Shown here: positions 10,951 through 22,649 of the stretch, piece by piece
Layout: each line of letters starts with the position of its first letter
How positions within the stretch are numbered: the stretch's first letter is position 1
DNA from: Podocnemis expansa
Lineage: Eukaryota; Chordata; Testudines; Podocnemididae
Direction of reading: 5' to 3'
Assembly (NCBI GenBank): GCA_007922195.1
Contig: ML681997.1
Coordinates: 15,627,334-15,691,333, forward strand
DNA: 64,000 bases
Position numbers and translations under genes: made by a program
Notes under the pieces: model-generated
What the model was told of the DNA's origin: nothing
Databases searched by the model: none
Seen by the model: the letters and a program-made list of their open reading frames with translations, nothing else

Positions 10951-10972
10951 TATAGACACACACACACACACA
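10951..10972. repeat. (CA)n microsatellite at the LINE 3' end
   Basis: A T run is followed by ATAGACACACACACACACAC. It marks the junction between the R4-type LINE and flanking DNA. Several R4-clade elements prefer simple repeats as targets, so this tract may be the target or part of the element tail. Confidence 0.7.
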
Positions 10973-11312
10973 ACTTAGAAGGCCTAGCCATCCTTGTCAA
11001 AAATAATTTCATCTTCCAGTATAAAAATTGCATCCCTAATCAATATATAGCAAGGAGTAGTCTACCCTGCCTACCAACTCCCTCAAAGGGCAAGGATAAA
11101 TAAATAAGCCTTGCTGCTTGACCTGAATGGGAACAAAACCTGATGCTGGTGGACCACACAGGGAATGAATTCCAGAGGAAGGATTCTTTTCATACACCCC
11201 CCCACCCCCCCCCCCCGCTAAGAGCTTCCTCCCTTTTAAATCTGTGCACCATTAGCCACTGCTCTTGCTGGTCTCTCTTATAGCTGTATCATTCTGGTGG
11301 AGGGAGAGTCTC

Positions 11313-11771
11313 TAAGAGTACATCTGCACTGGAGCCTTACATCAACTTAAGGAAGGTTAAGTTGACCTACAGACTTCTGCAGCCACATTGGGATCTCATT
11401 AAGTAGACTTACATGCTTCCTTAAGTTGACTTAATAACACCACCTCTTAAGGTCTCGACTTAAGGCTTAAGTTGACCTTATTAAGTCGACTTAAGCCAAT
11501 GTAGATGGGGAAAGCCCTTAAGTCAACCTAATTGGGCTCCAGGCCCCCTCCCAGGGTTCCCAGAAGTTGCACTTCTCCAGTATATTGTGGAACAGCTACA
11601 ACAACGCACCACTCCTCCATCGAGCTAGCACCTGCCAGTGTGGTGCAGGCAGTTGACAGGAGTTTTCAGTGTGGACTCTCTAAGTCAACTTAACAAGGCT
11701 GACTTTAAGTCAACATAAACTCAACATTGTTAGGTAGACTTAACAGAGCCCCCAGTGTAGACATGCCTTAA
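11313..11771. mobile_element. Palindromic MITE, family B (AAGTCGACTTAA interior)
   Basis: The ends TAAGAGTACATCTGCACTGG and, inverted, TTAAGGCATGTCTACACTGG pair as imperfect TIRs. The interior consists of repeated and inverted AAGTTGACTTAA / TTAAGTCGACTTAA words. The same interior is at 37263-37671. Family A uses TTCGAACTAA words instead, so the two families share architecture and TIR core (GTCTACACT) but not interior. Confidence 0.65.
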
Positions 11772-11898
11772 GGCAGCAGGACCCCAAACAGTTTGGAGTT
11801 TTGGATCCATGGTAAACCTAACTTTTGTAGCTTCTGCACTTGGAGTCTTTCAATCAAGACTGACTTTCTAAAAAAAGATGCTCCTAGTCGAACATAAG

Positions 11899-13795
11899 TC
11901 ATAGAATCATAGAATCATAGAGTTGGAAGGGACCCCACGAGGTCATCTAGTCCAACCCCCTGCCAAAAAAAAGCCGGACCACTCCCATTAGATCATCCCA
12001 GTCAGTGTTTTGTCCAGCTGGGACTTGAACACCTCCAGAGATGGAGATTCCACCACCTCCCTAGGCAGCTTATTCCAATGCTTCACCACTCGCCTAGTAA
12101 GGAAGTTTTTCCTAATATCCAGCCTGGACCGCCCCAGCTGTAACTTGAAACCATTGCTTCTCGTTCTGCCCTCTGTTACTACCGAGAACAGTCGAGCTCC
12201 CTCCTCCTTGGAGCAACCCTTCAAGTAGTTGAAGGTTGCTATCAAATCCCCCCTCAGTCTTCTCTTCTGCAGGCTAAATAAGCCTAGTTCCTTCAGTCTT
12301 TCTTCATGGGGCTTGTGCTCCAGCCCTTTGATCATTTTGGTTGCCCTCCTCTGGACTCTCTCTAATTTGTCCATGTCCTTTTTGTAGTGGGGAGCCCAAA
12401 ACTGGACACAGTATTCCAGATGTGGCCTCACTAGTGCAGAATAGAGGGGAATGATCACATCCCTTGATCTGCTGGTAACACTTCTTCTGATGCAGCCCAG
12501 TATGTCATTGGCCTTTTTGGCAGCAAGAGCACACTGCTGACTCATGTCCAGCTTCCCATCCACCATGACTCCCAGGTCCTTTTCTCCAGTGCTGCTATTT
12601 AGCTGATCACTCCCCAGCCTGTAGCAGTACATGGGGTTTTTTCGTCCCAAGTGCAGGATTTTACACTTATCCTTGTTGAACCTCATGAGATTCCTCTTGG
12701 CCCACTGCTCCAATTTGTCTAGGTCTCCCTGAATCCTGTCCCTGCCCTCTAGGGTGTCTACCGTTCCCCCCAGTTTGGTATCATCTGCAAACTTACTAAG
12801 TGTGCAATCTATCCCATCATCCAGATCATTAATGAAAACATTGAACAGAACTGGCCCCAGGACCGACCCCTGGGGCACACCACTTGTTACTGCCTGCCAA
12901 CTTGACATGGAGCCATTGATTCCTACCCGCTGAAACCGTTGTTCTAGCCAGTTTTCTATCCACCTTACAGTCCATGCATCTAACCCATACTTCCTTAATT
13001 TGCCAATGAGAATGCTGTGGGAAACCGTATCAAAAGCCTTGCTAAAGTCAAGGTATATCACATCAACGGCTCTTCCCGCATCCACAAATCCAGTCATCTC
13101 ATCATAGAAGGTGATGAGGTTGGTCAAGCATGATTTACCCTTGGTGAATCCATGCTGACTGTTCCTGATTACTCTATTTTCCTCCAAGTGTTTCAGGATG
13201 GATTCTTTGAGAAGCTGCTCCATGATTTTTCCAGGGATTGAGGTGAGGCTGACAGGTCTGTAATTCCCAGGATCATCCTTTTTGCCTTTCTTGAAGATAG
13301 GTACTATATTTGCTTTTTTCCAGTCCTCTGGCACCTCCCCTGTTCGCCACGAGTTTTCAAAGATAATGGCCAACGGTACTGCTATCTCATCAGCCAGCTC
13401 CCTCAGCACCCTCGGATGCAGTTCTTCCGGCCCCATGGACTTGTGCACATCTAGTTTCTTTAAGCAGTCCCTAACCTGACCTTTTGTCACCAAGGGCCTC
13501 TCTTCTTCTCCCCAGTCTACCGTACCTAGTGTAGTGGGCTGGGAGCTGACCCTGCTTGTGAAAACTGAAGTAAAAAAAGCATTGAGCACTTCAGCTTTTT
13601 CCTCATCCTCTGTCACGAGGATGCCTGCCCCATTCAGTAAGGGACCTACACCATCCCTGATCCTCTTCTTGTTATTGATATACTTGTAGAACCCCTTCCT
13701 GTTATCCTTCACATCCCTTGCTAGTCGCAACTCCATTTGTCCTTTGGCCTTTCTGATTTTATCCCTGCAGTCCTGAGCATTAGGCTCATTGCAAG
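11899..13795 (-). mobile_element. CR1 LINE, 5'-truncated, young
   Basis: Read on the minus strand, the element ends with CR1's 3' signature, ending in repeats of ATTCTATG (11899-11925 as CATAGAATCATAGAATCATAG). It contains an uninterrupted RT frame and is truncated on its 5' side at about 13790, before the endonuclease domain. 5' truncation is usual for CR1. Beyond the break lies an older CR1/L3 3' tail at 13828-13885, on the opposite strand. Confidence 0.92.
11988..13736 (-). CDS. CR1 ORF2 reverse transcriptase, intact but lacking the endonuclease
   Basis: 582 codons without a break. The frame continues open upstream of this Met to about 13795, so this Met is internal to ORF2, not the native start. 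RT blocks are all present: NIVPIFKKG (143-151), YRPVSLTS (159-166), HGFTKGKS (195-202), [11 protein letters not shown] (228-238, first catalytic Asp), [11 protein letters not shown] (285-295) and FADD (316-319, catalytic pair), followed by the thumb and the C-terminal region with [16 protein letters not shown]2 of CR1 is normally about 900-1000 residues with an N-terminal APE-type endonuclease, which is missing here. The open frame implies recent insertion rather than selection. Host expression is not expected. Confidence 0.9.
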   Translation of the reverse strand: MELRLARDVKDNRKGFYKYINNKKRIRDGVGPLLNGAGILVTEDEEKAEVLNAFFTSVFTSRVSSQPTTLGTVDWGEEERPLVTKGQVRDCLKKLDVHKSMGPEELHPRVLRELADEIAVPLAIIFENSWRTGEVPEDWKKANIVPIFKKGKKDDPGNYRPVSLTSIPGKIMEQLLKESILKHLEENRVIRNSQHGFTKGKSCLTNLITFYDEMTGFVDAGRAVDVIYLDFSKAFDTVSHSILIGKLRKYGLDAWTVRWIENWLEQRFQRVGINGSMSSWQAVTSGVPQGSVLGPVLFNVFINDLDDGIDCTLSKFADDTKLGGTVDTLEGRDRIQGDLDKLEQWAKRNLMRFNKDKCKILHLGRKNPMYCYRLGSDQLNSSTGEKDLGVMVDGKLDMSQQCALAAKKANDILGCIRRSVTSRSRDVIIPLYSALVRPHLEYCVQFWAPHYKKDMDKLERVQRRATKMIKGLEHKPHEERLKELGLFSLQKRRLRGDLIATFNYLKGCSKEEGARLFSVVTEGRTRSNGFKLQLGRSRLDIRKNFLTRRVVKHWNKLPREVVESPSLEVFKSQLDKTLTGMI

Positions 13796-13827
13796 AACCT
13801 CAGGGTAAGATTCTAGTCTGTCTATAT

Positions 13828-13885
13828 TGTGAAAGAGATCAGATTAGATGATCATAACTGCCCCTTCTGACCTTGAAATATAGGA
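13828..13885 (+). repeat. CR1/L3-type 3' tail remnant
   Basis: GATCAGATTAGATGATCATA, then CCCCTTCTGACCTT, is the conserved 3' end of the older CR1/L3 group and matches the end of the element at 58.7 kb. Confidence 0.7.
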
Positions 13886-14439
13886 ATCAACTTAGTCTGG
13901 AAACTAACCAGAAGCCAGTGCCCACTCCAAACTGCCAGTATGACATGCTGTCTGTACCTAATGAACAGCCAGAAATATTTTACACTGGCTTGAGATTTCT
14001 CGAGTGTTAAATTATGTCCCTTACATACAGCCCATTGTGTTTATTTTAGTCTGTGAGTAGCAGTATCACAGTCAATGCCATTCTATTCTACTCTGTCACA
14101 CTAGTGCACACAATCCTTTGGAGTCATTTTGGAATTACACCCATGTAAATGAGAAAGGAACTCGCCTAATGTCTTGATTTCTTCATATTAATGGGCTATG
14201 TCTTATCTGATTTATTATAGCATGGGAATGTCAAATCCATGCATTCAAAAATCATGAGGCAGACCGTTCCCCAAATCATGAGATTGCATTAAACATTATT
14301 AAATTTAAAAAATAAAATACAATTTGGGTTCTTCCTATTTGCCTTCTGGTTACGGAAACGCTAGAGTACACTTGGGTCACATTTTCAAGCTTTTATCTGT
14401 TATCACAAAGGCTAGAAATGTGCTGTTGTAATGGCCTCC

Positions 14440-14880
14440 TTCCAGAATCTGGGCCAGGGTGCTGCTGTGACCCCCTGATCTCCACTCCTGAAACCCAATT
14501 TACCCCACTTTGCCAGGTGACAATCTCAATCCTGAGTCAGTCCACACCAACCTCCTGTGTGTAATCGAACCGATGCAGTGGGTGTGCACCCTCTGGCCAC
14601 TCAGCTGATGGTTCCCAAGTGAGCACCCCCAGATCCCAGACACTACACTGGGAACTTCTATCCTACAGGGATTGGGACCGCACCCCAATCACAACAGACT
14701 CATAGACATTGAAATGGATGCGCCCAGCCTCTCTGATTCACACCCCCTGAAGTCCACACAGCTTTAGATAAAACAAACTAGTTTATTAATTAGAATATGA
14801 TTTTAAGTGAGCACATAGCAAATCAATGCACAATCATTTAATAAAGACGTCAGGAAAGGTATAAAACACATGCTGATCTA
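14440..14880. repeat. Dispersed repeat of unknown class
   Basis: The text is C-rich with CACACC words, then runs into AAACTAGTTTATTAATTAG and GATTTTAAGTGAGCACATAG. This style is common in turtle LTR or DNA-element interiors, but I could not find terminal repeats. Low confidence. Confidence 0.2.
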
Positions 14881-15081
14881 ATAACATTGTTCCAAGATTT
14901 CTTTTTAGTCTATTCTTTTCATTCTTACCCACAAGACTGGCTACTGGTGGTGTTAAGCCACCCTAGGGCTTCCTGGACATGTGGATAGGCTCAGTCTCTT
15001 AGAGTTGCTCACGAGCTGGTCTTCCTTTGGCAAAAGCCAAAAGCTTCTCCCGTTTCAATGTGTCAGGCACAGATCATAGCC

Positions 15082-15582
15082 CAGGGGTCAGCAACCTTTG
15101 CTGGCCCCTGTGCCAGCGCTGCTCACCGCACCCTCGGTGGGTGCCAGGGGCAGGGCCAAAAGGGGGTGAGGCCAAGCTTTGTAGTTGGGGGTGGCACCCA
15201 CTCCTGGCAGTGGAAGCAGCCTCCAGGGGCCAGGGCAGCCTGGCACCAACCCCCTGCAACCAGCTGGCACCTGCCCCGGGCAGCAGCAGGCGGCCTCCGG
15301 GGGTCGGGGTTGAGGCCAGTTGGCACCCACCCCCAGAAACAGTGGCTCCGGGCTGGGTGACTTGCCCTGGTCCCCTCTAGCTCTGCCCAGAAGGGGCCGG
15401 GGCCAGGACGGGCTAGGAGCCTTGCCCCACAGCTTCCTTGTCTCTGCTGGCCATGCTCCTCAGTGGGGAAGCGAGGCCAGTAGGCTCCTGGGGGAGCAGG
15501 GGGGCCTTAGCAACGCTGTGTGCCGATCAGGCTCAGACCTTGTGCCATTTTTGGCATGGGTGCTGGGGCTTCCTGAACCCTG
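15082..15582. mobile_element. hAT-type non-autonomous transposon, perfect 8-bp TSD
   Basis: It begins CAGGGGTCAGCAACC and ends, inverted, CAGGGTTCAGGAAGC. The 8-mer TCATAGCC is identical on both sides (15074-15081 and 15583-15590). The 501-bp interior is GC-rich. Overlapping frames of 60-117 codons on both strands arise from that composition. Confidence 0.93.
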
Positions 15583-15654
15583 TCATAGCCCATTATGCAT
15601 CATGTGACAACTGTTAAAAAAAGACAGCTGAAATTCTTCTCTAGTACACGAAAA

Positions 15655-16129
15655 CAGGGCCATCCCTAAGGAGGTGTGGGGCCTTGAGCAAACCACCCCC
15701 TGTGGGGCCCTACTAGTCCCCCCCAGCACGGGGGGGTGGGGCTGGCCAGCTCAGGGGAGGGGCAGGCCCCTGCTCCAGCCAACCCCATGCTGGGGTCTGA
15801 CCTAGCCAGCCAAAACCCGCAGCCTGGTTCAGCACTGCTGGCCCCCCCAATCCTGCTTTCAGCTCTGTGCCGGAGCAGCAGGGAGGTGGTGGGAGGCAGC
15901 ATGGCCGGGAGGGGGATAGCTGTATGGGCTCCACACTACCTCCCACCCCCCCAGCACAGAGCCAAAAGGCGCGCGGAGGGACCACTGGCAGTGCTCAACC
16001 AGGCCACCACTTTGGGCTGGCTAGCCTGGTCCCCAGCATGGGGGGAGCAGTGGTGCGGGCCACAGGGGCCCCTCAAAGCGCAGGGCCCTGGGCGGCTGAC
16101 CCGCTCGCCCTACTCTAGAGATGGCCCTG
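15655..16129. mobile_element. hAT-type non-autonomous transposon
   Basis: The left end is CAGGGCCATCCCTAAG and the right end inverted is CAGGGCCATCTCTAGAG. The flanks CACGAAAA (15647-15654) and CATGAAAG (16130-16137) match at 6 of 8 positions, with both differences being transitions. The GC-rich interior produces spurious frames. Confidence 0.8.
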
Positions 16130-16139
16130 CATGAAAGCC

Positions 16140-17320
16140 AGGAACTAGGGCTTTAAGAAACAAACCAAATATCACAGGACTTATCATAATATTGCAGGAT
16201 CGGGCATTGCTTAATGTACCATGTCCACTCACCAGCTTGAAGAATTAATCCCAACTTCTGTAACAGTAGGAAGAGTTGAAACATTTGCTAGAGTTGAGTA
16301 AAACAGCATAAAGAAGAGAACAAGAGGCAGTGTGCTGGGTGCTATACTAAAATCGTCTACCTGCAGAATTTCCTGACGTTTACATAGTACAAGGGCTATG
16401 GCATTGGTTCATTTTTTGCTTGTCCCAGAATCCTAATGACTTCAGAAATAAATATATTGGAACTGTAGCTTGCTGTATGATTAATGAAATGCTCTAACTA
16501 AACATTATTTTAAATATATTTCATCTTGACATCAGAAAGACTTTAGAGCTACTTTAAGATATTGAGAAGGTTAAATGAGAATTTAAAAAAGAGAATTCAT
16601 GCATCTGACTACTATAAAAATGTCATTGAATTATTTCTAATTTTAGTGCACCATGTTCTTAAAATTGCTTCCTGCTGCATTCCAGAAAGAAAAAGGTAAT
16701 TCAAGTAACTTCAGCACCTAAGGAAAAATTATGTTTACCATAAAGGAGACTAATGAGTAGCAATGCTGGGCCAGATATATACATCTCAGGTTAAAAGTCA
16801 TCACATGGGGACTCTAACCAACTGTCTAATAACATATATCATACTATACAATGTGCAGAATAATTCCATTCCTGGCTTCTGTACCTTGCAAAAAGATGGA
16901 CTCTCCAGTCATAAGAGAGCAGGAAGAAGAAACTGCATTGAAAATCGGCTTTAGGAAGAATCAAATGATTTGGCATTCATTTGCCTACATACCTGCTAGT
17001 GGTGCTCTCCAGCATCCAGCGCAGATGCCGATACTCATGATAACCACAATCAAAGAGCAAGCTGCAGCCAGTGGAATTATTCAGTTGAAGGGAAGCCAAG
17101 ATGGCAGGAGGATGGAGGGAATTTGGGCTGTCTAACTTTCACGCAGGGATGGAGGGAAGTAGCCCAAATAGGAGGATGGGTCTGAGGTTATGCTTAATGT
17201 GAACGCTGTCACATTGGCTGCCATTACACTAACAGTGTCTAAAAATCATAAGCACTTTTAAAATGAGTGGATTTTTGTATGACTTGATGCCATGACAGAG
17301 AGATGTCCCATTCCTGACTG
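16140..17320. other. Non-coding stretch, no feature recognised
   Basis: AT-rich DNA with short chance frames only. No TIRs, microsatellites of note or exon signals found. Confidence 0.5.
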
Positions 17321-17328
17321 AACATATT

Positions 17329-18477
17329 GGCTATGGCTACACTTAGACAGTTATTTTGAATTAGTTAATTCGAAATATCTACTTTGATTTTAAATAGAAG
17401 TTATTAGTTCGAACTAGAGAGTCTTCACTTGACTCTTAGTTTGAATTAAAGCAGGATTTCTTAATTCAAATTAGAGAGTCTACATTAGACTCTCTAACAA
17501 ACTGGGAGAGCTGCAGCTCCTAAGGGAGCCATGGCTTCTGGGCTAGGGGAGCCCCAGCTCCCAGGGACAAGAGAAGCCCCAGCTCCCCAGCAAGCAGGGA
17601 GCTGCAGCTCCCTTCTCGCCGGGACCCATGGCTCCCTGGCAAGAAGGGAGCTGCGGTTCCTTGGGAGAAGGGAGACTCTGGGCTCCCCAGACAGCAGAGC
17701 CCTGAAGAAGCGGCCACTGGGGCTCCCCTGTCAGGGGAAACCCATTGAAGACTCCCCAGCTAGGGGAGTCCCTAGCCAGCAGGTTGCCTTTCTTGCCACG
17801 GGCAGGGATCCCCCAGCACGCTGCTTTCTCTGCTGGCTGGCATGAACCCGATCTGACTCCAAGTTAATTGCACAGCGGTGCAAGTAGCTCAGAGCCAAAC
17901 CAGGCTCATGCCGGCCAGCAGGAAAAGCAGCCCACCTGGAGATCCCTGCCTGCAGCAGGGAAAGCACCTGCCGGCCAGTGACTCCCCTACCTGGGGAGTC
18001 TTCCATGGGGGTCCCCTGACAGGAGAGCCCCAGCAGCCACTTCTCCAGGGCTCCCCTGTCCAGGGAGCCGTAGAGGCTCCCTTCTCCTGGGGAACCACAG
18101 GTTCCTGGCAGAAGGGAGCTGTGCTCCCTCCTTCCCCTGGGACCATGCAGGTCCCAGGGAGAACAGAGCCGCAGGAGCCCTGCATGGCTCCCCAGCAAAA
18201 GGCAGCCACATGCGGCTCCCTTGTTCCCAGCCTGGAAGCCCATTAATTTGAACTAAACCTACTCCCTGGCTAAAATAGGGTTAGTTTGAATTAATAACTT
18301 CAAATTAAGAATTAATTCAAAGTAAAAGGAGGTTTTATTTTATCAAATTAGCGGTTTCTTATTTCAAATTAGGGAACCACTTAATTCGATATAATAAAAT
18401 GCCTTCTTGGCCAGGGAATAAGTTATTTCAAATTAAGACTCCTTAATTCAAAATAACTAATAAGTGTAGACATATCC
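17329..18477. mobile_element. 1.15-kb foldback element, family A ends with GC-rich arms
   Basis: The whole 1149 bp is one imperfect inverted repeat with its centre near 17870. Outer 170-240 bp are the AT-rich TTCGAAT-type family A text (GGCTATGGCTACACTTA and, inverted, GGATATGTCTACACTTA). The inner arms are GC-rich and pair with each other: for example GACTCCCCAGCTAGGGGAGT near 17750 is matched by the inverse of CTCCCCTACCTGGGGAGTC near 17983. The centre has GGCTGGCATGAAC against GCTCATGCCGGCC. Every open frame of 60-170 codons here is a by-product of the palindrome. It may be a family A MITE that carries a larger palindromic cargo. Confidence 0.8.
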
Positions 18478-18479
18478 AA

Positions 18480-19262
18480 TAACCGTCAACCCACTGTTGC
18501 CTCATTATTATAGTGCTGACAGGCCTTGGCCCCCATTGCTCTCATCTGTCAGTAGCCTCCACTATTAACATATTTTAAATGAAGTACACTTGGATCATGT
18601 GCCTAAATTTTTCAAATACAGCTTCTCATTTTGCACCTACAATATTGCACTCATAATCATCTATATGAAGAATGTCAGCTAATACACAGCAGTGTAGCAA
18701 CAAAAGAGATATGCCAATCTATATCAGTTGAGATTGTGGCCTGTAATACCTCCCAACTGACTTTGATTTGTGGGTGCTAGCAGTGGATCAAATCCTGCTT
18801 TTCTTGCAGTTAGTGGAGAAAACAAGAATAGAATTGGGCCTAATAATTCTTGCCATTAACAGTTAAAGGATGAAGTGCTATCATCCTTTCCTCCAAACGC
18901 CTGGTTACACAAAACCACAGGCATGAGTTAGAAGCCAAGCTGGGTCCTCTTTAAAAATTTTGCTCATAGGTGCTATGAAGTAAAATTATTTTTATTAGCT
19001 TTAACAAGAAAAAAATTACTTTTGTGCTATTACTTTAAAGGCTTGAAGAGGTATGACTATGTCTTACGAACATAAGTGTCTGACTGCCTGGGATGCCTTG
19101 CACTCAGCGAAATGTTGACCAATTGGTGGACAGGGTCAAGGCTTACGTCATCCATGGCTGTGGGGCAGCATCCAGCAGTTGAAAAAATACAGAGATTTCT
19201 TCACTCGGGCATTGTATTTTTATGTAGATTGGGTTGGTGAGTTTGACTATGACAGGCTTAAT
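18480..19262. other. Non-coding stretch, no feature recognised
   Basis: AT-rich DNA between two family A elements. No credible exon or repeat boundary seen. Confidence 0.5.
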
Positions 19263-19597
19263 GGCTATGTCTATGTCACCGATTTTAGTTCAAGTTTCAC
19301 CAAGTTTAGTTTTTCAGCTACTAGTCTGAACTAAAGAAGTCTGAGGTTAGTCTGAACCAAAAGGCTTAATTTGAATTTTTTACGTTTGAACTAACCATTT
19401 GCTCGCATATTGCATGCGCTTAGTTTGAACTAAAGTTTGTACTAAGAGAGTAAATCCGGACTAACCACCAGGTCTTTCTAGTATGGATTAAGCTTCACAT
19501 AGTCCGAAGTAAGAAATTTCTTAGTTCGAACTGTGGCCAAGGGCTAAATTAGTCAAGCTTCCTTAGTCTGGACTAATTTGGCAGTGTAGCCAAAGCC
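19263..19597. mobile_element. Palindromic MITE, family A
   Basis: The ends GGCTATGTCTATGTCACC and, inverted, GGCTTTGGCTACACTGCC flank TTAGTTTGAACTAA-type words. The base triplet AAT borders both ends (TTAAT|GGC and GCC|AATAAA), as at 43.84 kb, which suggests a 3-bp target duplication. Confidence 0.65.
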
Positions 19598-19599
19598 AA

Positions 19600-20925
19600 T
19601 AAATCAATGTTTCTGGTTATCCTGGCAACCAATTTTAGTAGCCTGTTGCCTAGCTCCACCATAAAATGTAAAGGAGAAGCACCCTCTGGTGACCAAAAGT
19701 AAAATACTAGCACCTAGCTGTGAGACAGTTTTTGTCCACCCTTGTGTGGAGCTGCCAGAAGAATCGCTGATCACTTAGCTATTGCCTCCTATGCATCATT
19801 GTGCACACTGCAAATGTTAGGCGCTAGTTGCAAAGGCAGCTCCCAGAAGGGCTGGGGGCAATAGGACTGTCTTTTATGCCCTGCTCTTGGACAAAGTGGG
19901 TGAGGAGAAAAACCATCTTTGGTCCCAACCCAGGGTAACACAAAGGTTTAATCAGCCACTGCTTCTGTCCTGGCCTTAGCCAGCCTTTTAAATATCTTCA
20001 CTACTCAGTTTAACAGGGACCTTAACATCAAATCCCATCACAGAAAGGCAAAATTTTGGTTAGAGTAATATAGGCCTACATTTTGCTCTAGGTTTCAAAT
20101 ATTCAGTGTTAACAGCTAGAGCTGAAGATATGCTGTGCAGCTGAGCATCGACAGTTCACTAAATTAGGTAGAAAAGAGCAATAGCTGCTAGATTCCCCTC
20201 ACTTTATGCCTTTCTGGTTTTTCACTTTGCTCAGACAATTATGACAAGGAAGGGCTAGTTGCCAGGATGTTTTCATACTTCACTTCATCTATTTGTTTGT
20301 TTGTCTGTCTGTCTAGTTGGCTTGTTGCCTAGTTTACGAAAAACACAAGCCTGTCATTAGGTGCTCACTGCATCTGACAAAAGAAAAACAATGCTTAAAG
20401 TCAATCCAATTCTGCACATTTAATGTCAAGCATGGTGAAACATGCATGGAAGAGACATTCCAGTACAGCAGTGACCCTCCCTGATTCCACCCAAAGAGCT
20501 ACAGTAAAGCATGAGTTCCCATGAGTAATCAAGAGTGCCTTGTCTTGACTAATTTGAGAAAGCAAAACAGAACATTTAAGCTTTCTCTTTTTCTCTGTAT
20601 GTACAAGCTTCACCAGGTTCACTCTGCCATTGTTACCAAGATTTCTTTTAAATCAAAACACCTTCTTTTCTATCAGGAAGCACATTTGTTTGGTGGATTT
20701 TTTTCAAACTGACTGAGCAGTCTGCACTGAAGTACAGAAAAAATATACTCATCTGGACCTGTATATTATTATTTTTAAATAGAGTAAGCGGACATCATTT
20801 TCATTGATATCACAGGTCCCATCCAACATTCTCTGCACACCTAGTAGTCCAATTTATTTCCATGGATAGGTTGGATGTGGAAGGGCGCCAGAATCAGGTC
20901 TGCCGTTTGGAGGGGAGAGGGGACC
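19600..20925. other. Non-coding stretch with a GTTT/GTCT simple repeat
   Basis: The only structured item is the short tract TTTGTTTGTTTGTCTGTCTG near 20290. Frames are below 75 codons and unremarkable. Confidence 0.5.
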
Positions 20926-20927
20926 CA

Positions 20928-21026
20928 AACTGGGCCAGATTCACCAGCTGGTGGAAATCAGAGTGGCTCCACTGAAGATGACAGATTTACACTGATTTCC
21001 ACCAGCTGGGAAACCTGGCCCAGGAT
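20928..21026. repeat. Hairpin repeat (GGGCCAGATTCACCAGCTGG type)
   Basis: GGGCCAGATTCACCAGCTGG, then TGGAAATCAG, is answered about 40 bases later by its inverse, CTGATTTCCACCAGCTGGG and CCTGGCCCAG. The arms are about 35 bases. It looks like a dispersed palindromic repeat. Its class is unknown to me. Confidence 0.55.
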
Positions 21027-21029
21027 GTT

Positions 21030-22640
21030 TTGCAAGTGTATTTTCAACCCTTCAGGGCTGAGCCCTATACTACTTGAACATTCATAACACCCACTGAAGT
21101 GAAGAGGAGAACCAAGTGTAGCAATGTACTGTTTTTTTTCTTTTTAAATATTTGGGAGGTGCTCAGAGACCGTGATGATAGGTGCCACACATCAGAACCT
21201 ACACAGGAGAGCACTGAATCATCAGATTCTTAAAGGGGATTGGTTGCTAATCTTCTCCGTGCCAGATCACTTCGAATTTTGTCTCTGTGAATGAGGAATC
21301 ATCACTGTTGATGAACATAGGGTTCTATCTTTGCCAAGTCCCATGAGAAATTTGTTTTTCCATTTTACCTGGGCTTGTTTAAGCCTGCCCATCAAGGCCA
21401 GCCTCATCGTTTGAGAAACACTGCTAGAGGGCCACCGTTCCCTAACTTTCAGCTATATTAAATCCCATCATGCCATAATTAACTTCACCTATCCTGCTCT
21501 GCATAAGAGATGGTAAGATTTGTATCTACTGCTCTGAATTGACCCTGAGCAGCACATTTGTGTCATTTTTGCTTACCCACCTTCAGACAGTTTCCCCTGG
21601 ATGCTGGTCCACCAAAAAACCACACAGGTGAAATCTTGGCCCCATTGAAATCAAAGTCAAATCTCTCACTGACTTCAAGGGGGCCACTTGAAGCAATTAC
21701 ATGCGTTTCCTTAACACACTTGCTATAAAGTAGTGGTGACTCTTTAAGCAAGCTGAGTGCCACTAATTTAGGTGCATGATCACTTTTGTTTTAAATGAAA
21801 ATGACTCCTTAGTTTTAATTTTAAAAACCACAGGCAGATATACATTCCCACTGAAGTTTGGAAATGAACAAATTTCATTTTTAAATAAAAATCTCTTCTT
21901 TTTGCTTTGGTTTGTTATATAAGACGGAAGAGGGCAGTGGGGGAGGTGGAAGAGAAAGCTTGTAATTTAAGTACAACAGAAAGAATTGTCTTAAAATGAA
22001 AATGTTTTGGAAACAGAAATTTTGTCAGTTTTTCACACCAAGAATTCTACAGTTAAATTCTGAGGAGACGGGGCCCAATTCACAGCCCCTCAAAGTTAAT
22101 TGAACACATTGTTTTCAATGGGCTTTGAATCAGATCCACACAGCACTGCAGTCTTAACGAAAGCAAAATTCCCACTGAAGCCATTTGCCTGAATTGTGAC
22201 TAAATATCTGAACTGGGCCCTAAATGTTTGTAATAACAGTATATCTTAAAAACTAGATAGTCTTAAGCACAGCTGTCTTAAGCTGACACTACAGTCCGGA
22301 ACAATGTTAAGACTATTAAAGAACCAGCAGGCGGACTGGTACATCTCTAACACTGACAAACAAACAAAAAACAAGACTACTGAAGAAGAAAACCTTGATA
22401 GGCAGTAAATCCATTTAATTTTTTTAAACCAGGGAATGGTTGTGTAAGAGACAGAGATGAAACATGGCTATGCATTAAATATGAAAGACTATGGTTAACA
22501 AAAGGAGCAGGAAGACCTTTCTTTTCTGCTATAACAACTCTCCCTCCCACCCCATTGCTCCTTAGCAAACAAGCAGCCACCTTTCAGCACATGGTACAAC
22601 AACACTGTACAAATATTCCCCTTGCCATTACTCTTGTTGT
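21030..22640. other. Non-coding stretch, old repeat traces only
   Basis: Phrases such as CCCCATTGAAATCAAAGTC and CAATGGGCTTTGAATCAGATC near 21.65 and 22.11 kb resemble tails of ancient sauropsid repeats, but are too decayed to classify. No exons recognised. Confidence 0.4.
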
Positions 22641-22649
22641 CAGAGTCTC

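Larger units (their letters stand above)
7498..10960 (+). mobile_element. R4-type non-LTR retrotransposon (Dong/Rex6-like), nearly complete
   Basis: One long coding region runs through three adjacent frames: a Myb-like DNA-binding region, a reverse transcriptase, a CCHC knuckle and a C-terminal restriction-like endonuclease. This single-ORF order is that of the R2/R4 group of LINEs, not of CR1 or L1. The coding region carries one frameshift between about 8930 and 8950 and one TGA at 9499-9501 that is CGA-like in context, a typical CpG decay. A short 3' UTR follows, and the 3' end lies at a T run and a (CA)n tract at 10940-10972. Two lesions in 3.4 kb indicate a relatively young but inactive copy. 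Confidence 0.75.

Noticed and set aside
17520..18246. Overlapping frames of 65-170 codons on both strands
   Set aside because: All lie inside the GC-rich arms of a palindrome, which explains open frames on both strands at once.
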